A stretch of DNA of 64,000 nucleotides from JAEKNW01 sp963677815 (lineage in GTDB: Bacteria; Cloacimonadota; Cloacimonadia; Cloacimonadales; JAFGVF01). Shown piece by piece: positions 50,072 through 59,556 of this stretch. The position numbers and the translations under genes are program-made. The stretch's first letter is position 1, and each line of letters opens with the position of its first letter. The DNA is taken from the NCBI GenBank assembly GCA_963677815.1, contig OY782499.1, positions 1,178,001-1,242,000 of the forward strand. Reading direction: 5' to 3'. The notes beneath the pieces were generated by a model. It was not told the origin of the DNA, searched no databases, and saw nothing but the letters and a program-made list of their open reading frames with translations.

Positions 50072-52489
50072 TTAATAACTAATAATATCTAGATTATACA
50101 TAGTTTTATATAGAATCATATCTTCAGTGCTCACATTTATCTGATCTTCTATTTCTATAAGTGATTTTAGGAATGATCTGCTATACCACTTAGCAAAAGG
50201 AGATGATAAGGAAGAAACACTTACTTGAATCTGTGCTTTATCACCAGCACTATAATTTGTTAAGTCTATGTCATTACCAGTAGCTAACATTTCTTTCATA
50301 GAAGCAAGAGCTGTTTCGTAACCACCAATTTTGTCTATGAGACCATTTTCCAGAGCTTGATTACCAGTCCAAACCTGACCCATAGCTATTTTGTTAATTT
50401 CTTGATAGCTTTTTCCTCTACTGCTTGCGACTGTATTAACGAATCTATCATAAGAATCTTTGATGAAAGTCTTAAACATTTCTTTCTCATCTTCAGTCCA
50501 TTCTCTAGTAACACTTCCTAAAGTAGCATTTTTACCGAATTTAACTTCCGACCAGTTAACTCCAACTTTATTAGAGAGCTTAGCAAAGTTAGGAACCATT
50601 CCGATAACTCCGATAGAGCCAGTTATTGTTGTTGGTTCAGCGATAATTTCATCTGCCCAAGTAGAGATATAGTAACCACCAGAAGCTGCAACACCTGACA
50701 TTAAGGCAATCACAGGTTTTTTGTTTTTGCCTTCTTTGCATAATCTTACTTCTTCGGCAATAATATGAGATGCTAAAGCTGACCCTCCACCTGAATCAAC
50801 TCGTAAAATAATACCTTTAACCTCAGGGTCTTTTCTTGCTTTTCTGATTGCTTTAGCTGTAGTTTCAGAGCCGATTACTCTTCCAGGCTGACCTGAACCA
50901 GTAACTATATTTCCAGAAGCATAAATTATAGCAACTTTATCTAAACCAGCTTTAGACCAGTCTTTTGCAAAACGTTTTGGTATATCTTTAGTTATATTAT
51001 GGCTACCAAATTCTTCTTCTAGCTTAGAATTTAACTCATGCCATTCGACTAGTTCATCAACTAAGCCACTATTAAGGGCTTCTTGAGGAATGAAGTATGG
51101 ACCATTATCAATAATATCTTCAACTTGACCAGCCAATTTATGTCCACGGCCTTCTCTAATCATTTCAACCATTTCTTGATAGAGGTCTCCATAGAGTCTT
51201 TCCATCACTTCTCTTTCAGCTTGAGTCATTTGACCTTCTGAGAACATATTACCTGCAGTTTTATATGGATGGCTTCTAAAATTATAGAAATCTACACCAA
51301 GTTTATCTAGAAGCCCTTTAATATATGGACTAGCCCCTCCAATACCAACTAAATTGACCATTCCTTCAGGATTAAGATAAATTTTATCACCTATATTAGC
51401 TGCAAAAGCATAGTTTGAATTAGAGATGTTTTCATAATAGAAGACTATCTTTTTACCAGTTTTTTTGAAGTCTTTAAGAGCTGTTAGAAGTTCTTGTCTT
51501 TTTGCCAATGAGGCAGCAAAGTTAGTATTCTTGAAGATTAAACCCTTAATTTCAGGGTCATTTTTGGCTTTTTCTATCTTTTTCAATAGTTGTAACATTG
51601 TTGTATTATCATCCATTTTAAGAGAGATAAAGCCAATATTAAATTTTGTATTTTCATCTACAATTTGACCAGTGATATTCAAGTCCAAGATTTTCTCTCT
51701 TTTGGTTCCAGCTATCATTCCCATGATATCAGAGTTAACAGAAACATAAGCATATCCCTGATTTTTCTTACTATCATCAGCTTGTTCTTTTATCCCTGAA
51801 ATAGAGCCAATAATGGTATTGAAGTTTGTAATAGAAAATCTGATACCAACTTCTTCCTCTTCCAAATTGTAGTTAGCTCCCACACTTAATCCACCCAAGA
51901 AATTTGTGTTCACGCCAATTATTGGTTTGATAAAACCTCTATCTTCATTTGGTCCACCCCAACTAGCATCACCAGTTATTTCAACAAGGTCTGCCATCTT
52001 TGAAGAAGCAAAAGGTCTGATAGCAATACCTGCACGATGTTGAGGTTTAAGTTCATTCGGATGTGAAAGGACATAGCCAACTGATAGATGATTAATTGGT
52101 CTGTAAAGTATGGAATTAGAAAAATCGTAGTCTTCTATTGAACCAGATTTCCAAGAAAAAGAAGAACCCAGATAGAAGTTTCTAAGAACTTTATTTTTAC
52201 CCAAATTACTTCCAGAAGCTATTGTTTGAGAAGTCCCTTCATTATCTTCTAAAAGATAAGAGAAACCTTGAGTCTTGTAAATAAGAGCATAAGGACTTCT
52301 AAAATCCTTTTCTTCATAACTTTTTAAGAAGGTAAAACTTGTATTATCATTAGTTCCTAAAGCTGCAGGATTTATATAGCCTGATAGAAAATCTTCATGA
52401 GTCGCAACTGATGATTGATTAAAATCATGAGGCATAGCAAAAACAGATAATGTTGAAATCAAAAGAGTAATTATTAAGAATCTTTTCAT
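50072..52489 (-). CDS. sppA: SppA-type signal peptide peptidase fused to an outer-membrane beta-barrel-like domain
   Basis: 805 aa with a signal peptide (MKRFLIITLLISTLSVFA). Residues ~25-270 look like an outer-membrane barrel of the PorV/UPF0164 style: FLSGYINPAALGTND near the start, alternating-hydrophobic strands and aromatic girdles (FYLGSSFSWKSGS, HRAGIAIRPF). Residues ~285-790 are a full tandem S49 protease: the general base Lys in HPYKTAGNMF (~410), and the nucleophile Ser in GVAASGGYYIS (~603), followed by TITGSIGVIGM. SppA normally degrades leftover signal peptides from the inner membrane; the extra barrel would place this one at or near the outer membrane. Last gene of a five-gene operon, 10 bp after the lipoprotein gene. 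Confidence 0.85.
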   Translation of the reverse strand: MKRFLIITLLISTLSVFAMPHDFNQSSVATHEDFLSGYINPAALGTNDNTSFTFLKSYEEKDFRSPYALIYKTQGFSYLLEDNEGTSQTIASGSNLGKNKVLRNFYLGSSFSWKSGSIEDYDFSNSILYRPINHLSVGYVLSHPNELKPQHRAGIAIRPFASSKMADLVEITGDASWGGPNEDRGFIKPIIGVNTNFLGGLSVGANYNLEEEEVGIRFSITNFNTIIGSISGIKEQADDSKKNQGYAYVSVNSDIMGMIAGTKREKILDLNITGQIVDENTKFNIGFISLKMDDNTTMLQLLKKIEKAKNDPEIKGLIFKNTNFAASLAKRQELLTALKDFKKTGKKIVFYYENISNSNYAFAANIGDKIYLNPEGMVNLVGIGGASPYIKGLLDKLGVDFYNFRSHPYKTAGNMFSEGQMTQAEREVMERLYGDLYQEMVEMIREGRGHKLAGQVEDIIDNGPYFIPQEALNSGLVDELVEWHELNSKLEEEFGSHNITKDIPKRFAKDWSKAGLDKVAIIYASGNIVTGSGQPGRVIGSETTAKAIRKARKDPEVKGIILRVDSGGGSALASHIIAEEVRLCKEGKNKKPVIALMSGVAASGGYYISTWADEIIAEPTTITGSIGVIGMVPNFAKLSNKVGVNWSEVKFGKNATLGSVTREWTEDEKEMFKTFIKDSYDRFVNTVASSRGKSYQEINKIAMGQVWTGNQALENGLIDKIGGYETALASMKEMLATGNDIDLTNYSAGDKAQIQVSVSSLSSPFAKWYSRSFLKSLIEIEDQINVSTEDMILYKTMYNLDIISY

Positions 52490-52498
52490 AAGTCCACC

Positions 52499-53341
52499 TT
52501 ATTTAAAATTTACAGTTATATCTTCTACATTATGGAAGATAATACCATCAATTTCCTTTTCATTATTCAAGAATTTAGTTACTTCTGTATCACCATCTTT
52601 CATAATATCTTTGAAAACTTGAGGGTTTTCAAGTAGTTTATCCATATCCACTTCAAAAAGAGTTATCTGATTGTTTTCATGAGGGACATTTGCATCTTTA
52701 ATCTTGTTAAATTCAACTTTAGCATAGAATTTCATACCTTGAACAAACATTTTAGCCATATTAAGATTTTGTTCTATCTCTTCATCACTCATTTCTTCTT
52801 GGTCTTCAAATTCTTCTTCTATTTCTTTAGAATTAGCTTTTGCTTCGTTAATTGCTTCAGTAAAACCATTCTTGATTACTAACTCACCTTTTTTGTCGTA
52901 ATTAAAATGATAGAATTTCTCTAATTCTAGCTCTTCATCCTTCTCCTCTTCTTCTTCTTGACCCATCTTAATATTCTCTGTAACAGATTCTACAGATTCG
53001 CTGAATACTTGGTCAGAAAGCTGAATTTTATTAATATCATTAAATTTATAAGTTACCTTATAACCTTGTTTTGCTTCAGTTTTAACTTCTTCAAACTCTT
53101 TGAAAGTAACATCCTGTCCGAAACGAGGACCTTTTGTCATAACTTTTTCTTTTGAAAAAGCGTCTAAATTTCCTTCATCTGTATTCATTGCTTTAGCCAT
53201 GTTAATTATCTGATTTGCCATTAACATCTCTTCAACAATTTCTCCAGAACCATCTTTGTTAACTTTTATAGTTAATCCGTATTCCACACAACCTGTTAAA
53301 AACAATAATGCTATGATAGCAATAAAAAGGACTTTTTTCAT
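52499..53341 (-). CDS. Lipoprotein of unknown function
   Basis: 280 aa. Signal peptide with lipobox LTGC (about 15-18). It continues VEYGLTIKVNKDGSGEIVEEMLM, a wording seen in uncharacterised lipoproteins, and has two very acidic stretches near residues 125-140 and 180-200. No known domain. Sits between the ABC permease (9-bp gap) and the sppA fusion, so it belongs to the same envelope-related transcript. Possible role: accessory subunit of the transporter or the protease; inferred from position only. Confidence 0.75.
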   Translation of the reverse strand: MKKVLFIAIIALLFLTGCVEYGLTIKVNKDGSGEIVEEMLMANQIINMAKAMNTDEGNLDAFSKEKVMTKGPRFGQDVTFKEFEEVKTEAKQGYKVTYKFNDINKIQLSDQVFSESVESVTENIKMGQEEEEEKDEELELEKFYHFNYDKKGELVIKNGFTEAINEAKANSKEIEEEFEDQEEMSDEEIEQNLNMAKMFVQGMKFYAKVEFNKIKDANVPHENNQITLFEVDMDKLLENPQVFKDIMKDGDTEVTKFLNNEKEIDGIIFHNVEDITVNFK

Positions 53342-53350
53342 TATTCTCTC

Positions 53351-54238
53351 CTAGTTTAATTTTCTTAATTTGTAAGCATAGACTGAACTTGTCAATAATA
53401 TTATTGACGCAAATATTAGACATAATCCATCATAGCTGAAGATACTTGTAGTAATATATTTACTAATTTCATTAATTCCACTATCTAATGTCATTTGATT
53501 CATAAAAGCATTATATAAGACCTGAACATCAATTATCTTTTTACCTGTAAAGGAAGGATTTACTAACCACCAATTGATGTATTCTGAGAGAGTTCCTATT
53601 TTTACTCCTGATAATGATCTGAAGATTTGGATAGCAATGTTTGTTCCAAAGATAAGTCCAATAAATCTTACGAAGACTTTTTTCTTCATTATGGAAGATA
53701 AAAATATGAAGAAGGAACCAAACAGCATTAAGTAAGGAATCATGAAGACTAAACTTGACATTGTAAGTTTCATTAATGTACTTAAAGCAATTACACTAGT
53801 GTGGCCTAAGAAAAGATAGGCTATTCCTGTATTTATAAGAGCTAAAAGGACTACAATAATCCAGGGTAAGACTAAACAAGAAACAACTTTACCTAATACT
53901 ATTTTCCAAGGTGCTATAGGCAAGCATTTATAGAAAATTTCACAATGATGTTTAATATTATCATTCATAGCATTAGGAGTCATTATTACCAAAGAAACCA
54001 AAGATAATAGGGCAGATGTAAGCCAAATATTACCAATAACTACACCGACAAGTCCCATAAAAGGAACATTAGCCCCCTCCATCTTATAAGATATATTATC
54101 TAAATCTATACCCCAACGTAAATCAATAAATAGAATAAACATATAACTTACTAAAACAACAATAACAGGAAGTAAAAGAGACCATTTATTTAAACGAATA
54201 TCTCTTTCTAATAAAGATTTAAACTGTTTCATTTGCAT
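53351..54238 (-). CDS. ABC-2-type transporter permease
   Basis: 295 aa with six or so hydrophobic segments (WSLLLPVIVVLVSYMFILFI, VIGNIWLTSALLSLVSLVIM, VVSCLVLPWIIVVLLALINT, FMIPYLMLFGSFFIFLSSIM and a C-terminal one near 270). It lacks an ATPase and overlaps the ATPase gene by 20 bp, so both make one exporter in the inner membrane. The substrate is unknown; YtrA-linked ABC pairs are often induced by cell-wall or envelope stress. Confidence 0.82.
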   Translation of the reverse strand: MQMKQFKSLLERDIRLNKWSLLLPVIVVLVSYMFILFIDLRWGIDLDNISYKMEGANVPFMGLVGVVIGNIWLTSALLSLVSLVIMTPNAMNDNIKHHCEIFYKCLPIAPWKIVLGKVVSCLVLPWIIVVLLALINTGIAYLFLGHTSVIALSTLMKLTMSSLVFMIPYLMLFGSFFIFLSSIMKKKVFVRFIGLIFGTNIAIQIFRSLSGVKIGTLSEYINWWLVNPSFTGKKIIDVQVLYNAFMNQMTLDSGINEISKYITTSIFSYDGLCLIFASIILLTSSVYAYKLRKLN

Positions 54239-55070
54239 TCTCCAAGGTATATAAGAAGATGTGAGCTAAATTCGGTATTGCTTCTTTAAAACCTGTTATG
54301 TCAGCTTTACGAGGTACAACTACTTCAATAGCACTTAGCCCTTCAGTTACAACTTTATGAGGAATATTAACTAACTTATCACGATCTTTTGCATCAATGG
54401 TAATAAGTTTGTAATAGGTTAAAAGATTATCAATTGAATCATTAGTTAAGATTTTACCATTATCAATAATAATCAAATCATGTAAGATGTGCTCAATCTC
54501 TTCCACTTGATGAGTTGAAATAAATACAGTTCGGTTTTCATTGTAAAATGAACTCAAAATTGTGTTGTAGAACTCATTACGATAAACAATGTCTAATCCT
54601 AATGTTGGCTCATCTAAGATTAAAAAAGAAACATCAAGAGAAAGAATTAAAATCAAATATAACTTTGTTTTCATTCCCTTGGATAACTTACTTATCTTCT
54701 TTTTTATAGGTAAATTACTATCGGCAAAAAGCTTACTAAATCTTTCCTCATTAAATTTAGGATGGACACCCTTAAAAAACTTAATAAAAGCACTTACTGT
54801 TAATCTACCATCTAAAGAATTAATATCAGGGATAAAGGCAGTTTCTTCAAAAACCTTGTGATCCATATAAGCGATAGGTTTACCATCAATTAATATTTCA
54901 CCCTGGCATTTAGTGAAACCAATAATACACTTCATCAATGTAGATTTACCAGCACCATTCTTGCCTAATAAACCTACTATCCTTCCCCTTTGAATCTCTG
55001 TGTTTACATTATCCAAAGCTAACAGATCTTTGAATTTTTTAGTCACATTGCTTGTTTTTACCAAAGCCAT
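54219..55070 (-). CDS. ABC transporter ATP-binding protein
   Basis: 283 aa. Walker A is GLLGKNGAGKSTLMKCI (about 33-49); the ABC signature is degenerate, LSKGMKTKLYLILIL instead of LSGGQ; Walker B is FLILDEPTLGLD, followed by the H-loop VFISTHQVEEIEH. It energises the adjacent permease. The LSKGM variant is common in YtrB-type ATPases. Its start shares a base with the stop of the upstream regulator gene, so translation is coupled. Confidence 0.92.
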   Translation of the reverse strand: MALVKTSNVTKKFKDLLALDNVNTEIQRGRIVGLLGKNGAGKSTLMKCIIGFTKCQGEILIDGKPIAYMDHKVFEETAFIPDINSLDGRLTVSAFIKFFKGVHPKFNEERFSKLFADSNLPIKKKISKLSKGMKTKLYLILILSLDVSFLILDEPTLGLDIVYRNEFYNTILSSFYNENRTVFISTHQVEEIEHILHDLIIIDNGKILTNDSIDNLLTYYKLITIDAKDRDKLVNIPHKVVTEGLSAIEVVVPRKADITGFKEAIPNLAHIFLYTLENANETV

Positions 55071-55441
55071 TATTTCTCCTCTGCAAAAAGCTTCTCAAGC
55101 TCTGCTATAATTAAGTTTATATCAATATCTACAATTCTTGCCTTATCTACGATGTTCTTTAAATCCTTTTGGATAAATTCATATCTTTTATCTCTCAGTA
55201 ACATATTGCGTGCTCCTTCTTTTACGAAAAAACCTAATCCTCTCTTCTTAAAAATAATATTAGAAGCTTCTAGTTCTGCATAAGCATTACTTATCGTTAT
55301 TGGGTTAACACGATATTCTGTCGATAGAGCTCTTATCGATAATATCTGTTCTCCTTCTAAAATTCGCCTAGCTATTATTGCTTCCTCAATCTCTTCTTTT
55401 ATCTGAAGATAGATAGGTTGGTCATCACGAAATTTTTTCAT
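55070..55441 (-). CDS. GntR-family transcriptional regulator, YtrA subfamily
   Basis: 123 aa. The winged helix-turn-helix reads PIYLQIKEEIEEAIIARRILEGE, then LSIRALSTEYRVNPITISNAYAELEASNIIFKKRGLGFFV, the GntR signature. The C-terminus is only ~45 residues of helices (RDKRYEFIQKDLKNIVDKA), the short effector/dimer domain that defines the YtrA subfamily. Members repress their own ABC-transporter operon. It is the first gene of the operon that ends with sppA, and a 22-bp imperfect palindrome sits in its promoter. Confidence 0.92.
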   Translation of the reverse strand: MKKFRDDQPIYLQIKEEIEEAIIARRILEGEQILSIRALSTEYRVNPITISNAYAELEASNIIFKKRGLGFFVKEGARNMLLRDKRYEFIQKDLKNIVDKARIVDIDINLIIAELEKLFAEEK

Positions 55442-55457
55442 AATATCACCTCTTATG

Positions 55458-55491
55458 GTGTTATACTTATGTAGTACACTATTTTTGTCAA
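55458..55491 (-). promoter_or_regulatory. Promoter of the ytrA operon with candidate YtrA operator
   Basis: On the minus strand TTGACA (55491-55486) is followed by a 22-bp imperfect palindrome (55458-55479) with GTGT at one end and ACAC at the other, GTGTACTA then ATAACAC on the coding strand. It covers the -10 region, where AAGTAT or TATAAC is the best box. Its position suits autorepression by the first gene. Confidence 0.65.
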
Positions 55492-55701
55492 GAAGTTTTT
55501 TTAACTTTTAATTTATTTCCTGGAGAATATTAAATGTTTTATTTATTTTTATAAGAAGAAATAGAGAAAATTAGCATTATAGCCTAAGAAAATATCCCTG
55601 TTAATTAAACTAAAGAAAAAAAATAAATGCCTTTAAAGCAAGATACTAACCGATTATTTGTCTAGGCTTATAAAGAAAATAATTAAATCTAATTATATCA
55701 C

Positions 55702-55732
55702 TTGACAAAACTGCAAAACTTATTAATATAAA
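55702..55732 (+). promoter_or_regulatory. Candidate promoter of the 354-aa secreted protein
   Basis: TTGACA (55702-55707) with AATATA after 17 bp or TATAAA (55727-55732) after 19 bp. The remaining sequence between it and the divergent ytrA operon (55492-55700) shows nothing else. Confidence 0.5.
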
Positions 55733-55795
55733 CATAGTAAAGTGAATTTTAAAATAATAAAAGATTAATAAACATACTTCTAAAAGGAGAGAAAT

Positions 55796-56860
55796 ATGAA
55801 AAAAACTTTAATACTTATGATTTTGATATTAGGTTTGGGAATAAATAGTTTGATGGGCCTTACACTTAGTAATGTTACTTTTCATGGTAGTGGTGGTGCT
55901 TCAGATACTGAAATCTCATTAAATGAAACGGTTACCGTAAATATAACTTATACAACTGCTGCCAATGAAAATGCAGATATTGAGTTATTTGCACAAGGTG
56001 GAATTTTTATAATTTCAGGAGATGAGTTCAATGAAACAGAGGTAACAAATTTTACTGGTTTTTCTGGTCCACTTGGAACAAATGTAAATGAATCTTTCAC
56101 TTTTACAATGCCTGAAATCCCTGATGACCAGTACTTGTTTGTATCTGTTAAAATTCAAGATTCTTCAGGAAGAACGAAAACTTCTGATTGGATTGACTCT
56201 TCTAATACTGCAACAAACGCTGAATATGTTACCCTCCCTGTAGAGCTCTCATCATTCACAGCAGTAGCAACAGCACAAGATTTCGTAAATATCTCTTGGA
56301 CAGTTCAATCTGAAACTAATATCTCTGGATATTTCATAATCAGGGGCTTACAGAATAACATTGAAACAGCTGAAATGATACCAGCATTTATTAATGCAAC
56401 AAATGGTGCTCAAGAGCATTCTTATAGTTTTACTGATCAAGAAGTTGCACCAAATAATATCTATTATTATTGGTTGCAAAGTGTAGAATTTTCGCTACAG
56501 ACTGAGCTTTTTGGTCCAGTAATAGTTAAGGTAGGAAATCCTACTGGTGGAGAAGTTGTTCCAGCAGATTTTGGAACTCAGCTTATCGGGAACTATCCTA
56601 ATCCATTTAATCCTTCAACATCAGTGTCTTTCTCAGTTGCAAATCCAAGCAATGTAGTAATTAACATCTATAATGTTAAAGGTCAATTAGTGAAGAATCT
56701 TTATGATTCCTTCATCCCTTCAAATAGAACCAATCAAAGAATTGATGTTTTATGGAATGGTAAAGATAACCGAAATCAAGAAGTTGCTTCAGGTGTATAT
56801 TACACTAAGATGGAAGCAGGAAAACATACAGAATTTAAGAAAATGTTACTCTTAAAGTAA
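55796..56860 (+). CDS. Secreted protein with C-terminal sorting domain
   Basis: 354 aa. Signal peptide (MKKTLILMILILGLGINSLMG). An N-terminal beta-sandwich-like region (about 25-140: SLNETVTVNITYTTAANENAD, ESFTFTMPEIPDDQYLFVSV) is followed by the LPVELSSFTAVATAQDFVNISW linker and an FN3-like domain (about 145-245), common before FCB sorting domains. The last ~85 residues have GNYPNPFNPSTSVSFS, YNVKGQLVKNL, VLWNGKDN, ASGVYYTKM and KKMLLLK. Predicted to be exported to the cell surface; no enzymatic motif. Strong SD GGAG and its own terminator, so monocistronic. Confidence 0.85.
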   Translation: MKKTLILMILILGLGINSLMGLTLSNVTFHGSGGASDTEISLNETVTVNITYTTAANENADIELFAQGGIFIISGDEFNETEVTNFTGFSGPLGTNVNESFTFTMPEIPDDQYLFVSVKIQDSSGRTKTSDWIDSSNTATNAEYVTLPVELSSFTAVATAQDFVNISWTVQSETNISGYFIIRGLQNNIETAEMIPAFINATNGAQEHSYSFTDQEVAPNNIYYYWLQSVEFSLQTELFGPVIVKVGNPTGGEVVPADFGTQLIGNYPNPFNPSTSVSFSVANPSNVVINIYNVKGQLVKNLYDSFIPSNRTNQRIDVLWNGKDNRNQEVASGVYYTKMEAGKHTEFKKMLLLK

Positions 56861-56881
56861 CTTATACAAATATTTTTACTT

Positions 56882-56908
56882 GACGCTTCTTCGGGAGCGT
56901 CTTTTTTT
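56882..56908 (+). terminator. Terminator with UUCG tetraloop
   Basis: GACGCTTC-TTCG-GGAGCGTC: 8-bp stem (one G-T pair) closed by C-UUCG-G, the unusually stable tetraloop, followed by T7. Confidence 0.93.
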
Positions 56909-56937
56909 ACCTAAAAAAATATTAGGAGATATCTAGA

Positions 56938-57372
56938 ATGTTAAAGAAAGTACTAGTAGAATCAAAATTGAAAAGTAACATGGCTATCGAAGTACAAACA
57001 AGAGATCATAAGTTCATCATTGACCAACCTAAAGCTGGTGGTGGAGATGATTTAGGTCCAACTCCATTAGAATTCTTTTTCTCATCCTTAGCAGGTTGTA
57101 TTGGTTCAATAGCTTTAATTATTGCTAAGCAAAGAAGATTTGAACTTAGAGCTTGTAATGTTAAAGTAGAAGGCGAATTAGATACTGATGTCTTAATGGG
57201 AAAATCATGTGATGCTAGAGCTGGATTCCAGTGGATGAAAGCTTATGTTGAAATAGATGCAGATATGACAGACCAAGAGAAGAAAGATTTCTTACATGAG
57301 ATTGATGCTCGTTGTCCAATTTCAGATAATATGCAAAATACCACTAAGGTTGAATTTGAATTAGTTGATTAA
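56938..57372 (+). CDS. OsmC/Ohr-family peroxiredoxin-like protein
   Basis: 144 aa. DQPKAGGGDDLGPTPLEFFF, then SSLAGCIGSIALIIAKQRRF holds the first conserved Cys; DARCPISDNMQNTT holds the second. OsmC-type proteins reduce organic hydroperoxides with these two cysteines, using lipoyl or thiol donors. The YhfA/OsmC branch is broad, so the physiological substrate is open. SD AGGAG. The gene follows a terminator and is convergent with the por operon. Confidence 0.9.
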   Translation: MLKKVLVESKLKSNMAIEVQTRDHKFIIDQPKAGGGDDLGPTPLEFFFSSLAGCIGSIALIIAKQRRFELRACNVKVEGELDTDVLMGKSCDARAGFQWMKAYVEIDADMTDQEKKDFLHEIDARCPISDNMQNTTKVEFELVD

Positions 57373-57394
57373 TTATAAATAATAATAGAATAGA

Positions 57395-57423
57395 AAAAAG
57401 GGCAGATTATTTCCGCCCTTTTT
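57395..57423. terminator. Bidirectional terminator between osmC-like gene and por operon
   Basis: AAAAAGGGC (57395-57403) and GCCCTTTTT (57415-57423) form a stem with A/T tails on both sides, in the 66-bp gap between convergent genes. Confidence 0.85.
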
Positions 57424-57438
57424 CTTATAATTTATCTA

Positions 57439-58338
57439 TTATTTCCAGTCTTTTCTAATTTTCTGCCAGTAACTATCTCTACTTGCTTCGATATTAGTAA
57501 TATCCTGGTCTGTTAAGTGTTTAAATCTACCTTGCCCTTTAATATAATCAGCCACAGAAGCAAATTCCTTAGGGTCTTTGTTCAATGTGAATTTATGGTC
57601 TTCATATTCAGCTAAGAACCATAAACCACAATCAACAGCATCTTTCATTATTTCAACCGATGTTTCTGTAGGAGTACCCCAGCCAGTAGGACAGGACGCT
57701 GCAACATGAATAAAAGTAGCTCCTTTGATTGAAATAGCCTTTTGAACTTTATTAATATAATCTTGATAATAGCCAATAGAGGCAGTTGCTGCATATTTAA
57801 TATTATGGGCAGCAATAATCTCAAACAATTGCTTTTTAGTAGTTTGAGAGCCTCTAATATTTTCTCCTGCAGGTGTAGTTGTAGTTTTTGCTCCAAAAGG
57901 GGTGAGTCCACTTTTTTGAATACCTGTATTCATATAAGCTTCATTATCGTAGCAAATATAGAGAACATCATCATTTCTATCAATCATACCAGATAAAGCC
58001 TGCAGACCTATATCAGCAGTTCCTCCATCACCAGCAAAAACAACAGTTTTTGTCCCTTGTCTCTTAAGAGCTTTATTTCCAGCTGCAACGCCAGAAGCTA
58101 AAGATGCAGCTCCTGGGAAAGTTGAAATCATAGAATTATTAACGAAAGCCATTTGAGGATAGATAAAGCCAACAGCAGACATACATCCAGCAGGTAAGAT
58201 AGAGAAAGCTCCCTCTCCAATTACCTTTAATGCCAGCCTTACAGCTAAAGCACAGCCACAGCCAGCACAAGCTTTATGGCCATAAAAATATTCTTTTGAA
58301 TCTATATTACGAGGTGTTATTCTTTCCAAATTTTGCAT
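57439..58338 (-). CDS. porB: Pyruvate:ferredoxin oxidoreductase beta subunit
   Basis: 299 aa. GHKACAGCGCALAVRLAL and AGCMSAVGF provide [4Fe-4S] cysteines; VVFAGDGGTADIGLQALSG and CYDNEAYMNTG form the thiamine-diphosphate/Mg2+ site (GDG...N). Oxidatively decarboxylates pyruvate to acetyl-CoA, reducing ferredoxin, together with the three genes upstream. Gene order in the transcript is gamma - delta - alpha - beta, as in the four-subunit archaeal/Thermotoga enzyme. A branched-chain 2-oxoacid substrate cannot be excluded but the wording is closest to PorB. Confidence 0.93.
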   Translation of the reverse strand: MQNLERITPRNIDSKEYFYGHKACAGCGCALAVRLALKVIGEGAFSILPAGCMSAVGFIYPQMAFVNNSMISTFPGAASLASGVAAGNKALKRQGTKTVVFAGDGGTADIGLQALSGMIDRNDDVLYICYDNEAYMNTGIQKSGLTPFGAKTTTTPAGENIRGSQTTKKQLFEIIAAHNIKYAATASIGYYQDYINKVQKAISIKGATFIHVAASCPTGWGTPTETSVEIMKDAVDCGLWFLAEYEDHKFTLNKDPKEFASVADYIKGQGRFKHLTDQDITNIEASRDSYWQKIRKDWK

Positions 58339-58341
58339 TGC

Positions 58342-59547
58342 TTACTCCTTTTCTGTAATAGAAGTGTTTAAATTAATGAACTTTACAAGAGGAAGTTCTT
58401 TTCCTGAAGTAGAATCTTCAAGGTGTTGGAACATTTCGATAATATCATTTTTGGAAATATTTCTTCCTCCCATACCGCAGATAAAGTTATGTTTTTTAGG
58501 ACACAAGGAAGATTTGGATAAGGCAGAATTAACGTTAGTAAAGATGGTCCCTTCGTGTCCGAAAGAAATATCTTTATCAATAACTCCAATACTTTTAGCG
58601 TCTCCAACAGCTTCAATAAGGGCTTCTTCTGGCATTGGTCTTAAGTATCTAAGCTTGATTAATCCAACCTTTTTTCCCTCTTGTCTCAATTTATCAACAA
58701 CTACTCTAGTGGTACCAGTGATAGTCCCCACAGTAATCATGATATGATCAGCATCATCAGTTTGATAAGTTTCTAAGAGTCCACCATAATATCTACCAAA
58801 TCTATCACCAAATTCTGTATCAACATCTTCTATAATTGGAAGAGCATCAAGCATAGCTTTGTGTTGCTGGTATTTGAATTCTAGGTTATCTGCAGGAGTA
58901 GAAGAGAAACCTAGATTCATGGGGTTTTCCATAGACATTTTGTTAGGCGTTGAGAAAGGTGGAAGGAATTCGTCAACTTCAGATTGGTGAGGAATATCAA
59001 CAAGTTCATAAGTATGAGTAAGTATAAAACCATCAAGATTAACCATAAAAGGAGTTAGTACTTTAGGGTGTTCAGCAATCTTATAAGCTTGAATCATCAT
59101 GTCTAGAGCTTCTTGAGCATCTTCCACATAACATTGGATCCAGCCAGAACCTAAAAGTAGTAAAGAATCAGATTGATCACCAAAAATACTCCATGGAAGT
59201 GCTAAAGCTCTATTAGCGTTCATCATTACTACAGGATAGCGACCACCACTACAATAAGAAAGAACTTCAGCCATATAGAGTAGGCCTTGAGATGAAGTGG
59301 CAGTGAAGGCACGTGCTCCAACTGCAGAAACTCCCATAGCAGCAGATAGGGCAGAGTGTTCAGACTCAACATGCATGAAGTCAGCATCTAAACTTTTATC
59401 TTCAACCATTTCAGAAAGTCTTTCTACAACTATAGTTTGCGGAGTGATTGGATAGGCAGAGATTACATGAGGACGAGCTAATCTGACTCCTAAAGCTACA
59501 GCTTCATCACCAGAAACAAACAATTGTTTTGAATTATCTAATTTCAT
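58342..59547 (-). CDS. porA: Pyruvate:ferredoxin oxidoreductase alpha subunit
   Basis: 401 aa. GDEAVALGVRLARPHVISAYPITPQT is the hallmark alpha-subunit opening, with VESEHSALSAAMGVSAVGARAFTATSSQG (pyrimidine-binding half of the TPP site) and a C-terminal transketolase-like swivel domain (MITVGTITGTTRVVVDKL, IGVIDKDISFGHEG). It is separated from porB by 3 bp and from the delta gene by 9 bp. Together they supply acetyl-CoA and reduced ferredoxin in anaerobic metabolism. Confidence 0.94.
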   Translation of the reverse strand: MKLDNSKQLFVSGDEAVALGVRLARPHVISAYPITPQTIVVERLSEMVEDKSLDADFMHVESEHSALSAAMGVSAVGARAFTATSSQGLLYMAEVLSYCSGGRYPVVMMNANRALALPWSIFGDQSDSLLLLGSGWIQCYVEDAQEALDMMIQAYKIAEHPKVLTPFMVNLDGFILTHTYELVDIPHQSEVDEFLPPFSTPNKMSMENPMNLGFSSTPADNLEFKYQQHKAMLDALPIIEDVDTEFGDRFGRYYGGLLETYQTDDADHIMITVGTITGTTRVVVDKLRQEGKKVGLIKLRYLRPMPEEALIEAVGDAKSIGVIDKDISFGHEGTIFTNVNSALSKSSLCPKKHNFICGMGGRNISKNDIIEMFQHLEDSTSGKELPLVKFINLNTSITEKE

Positions 59548-59556
59548 TAATCCTCC

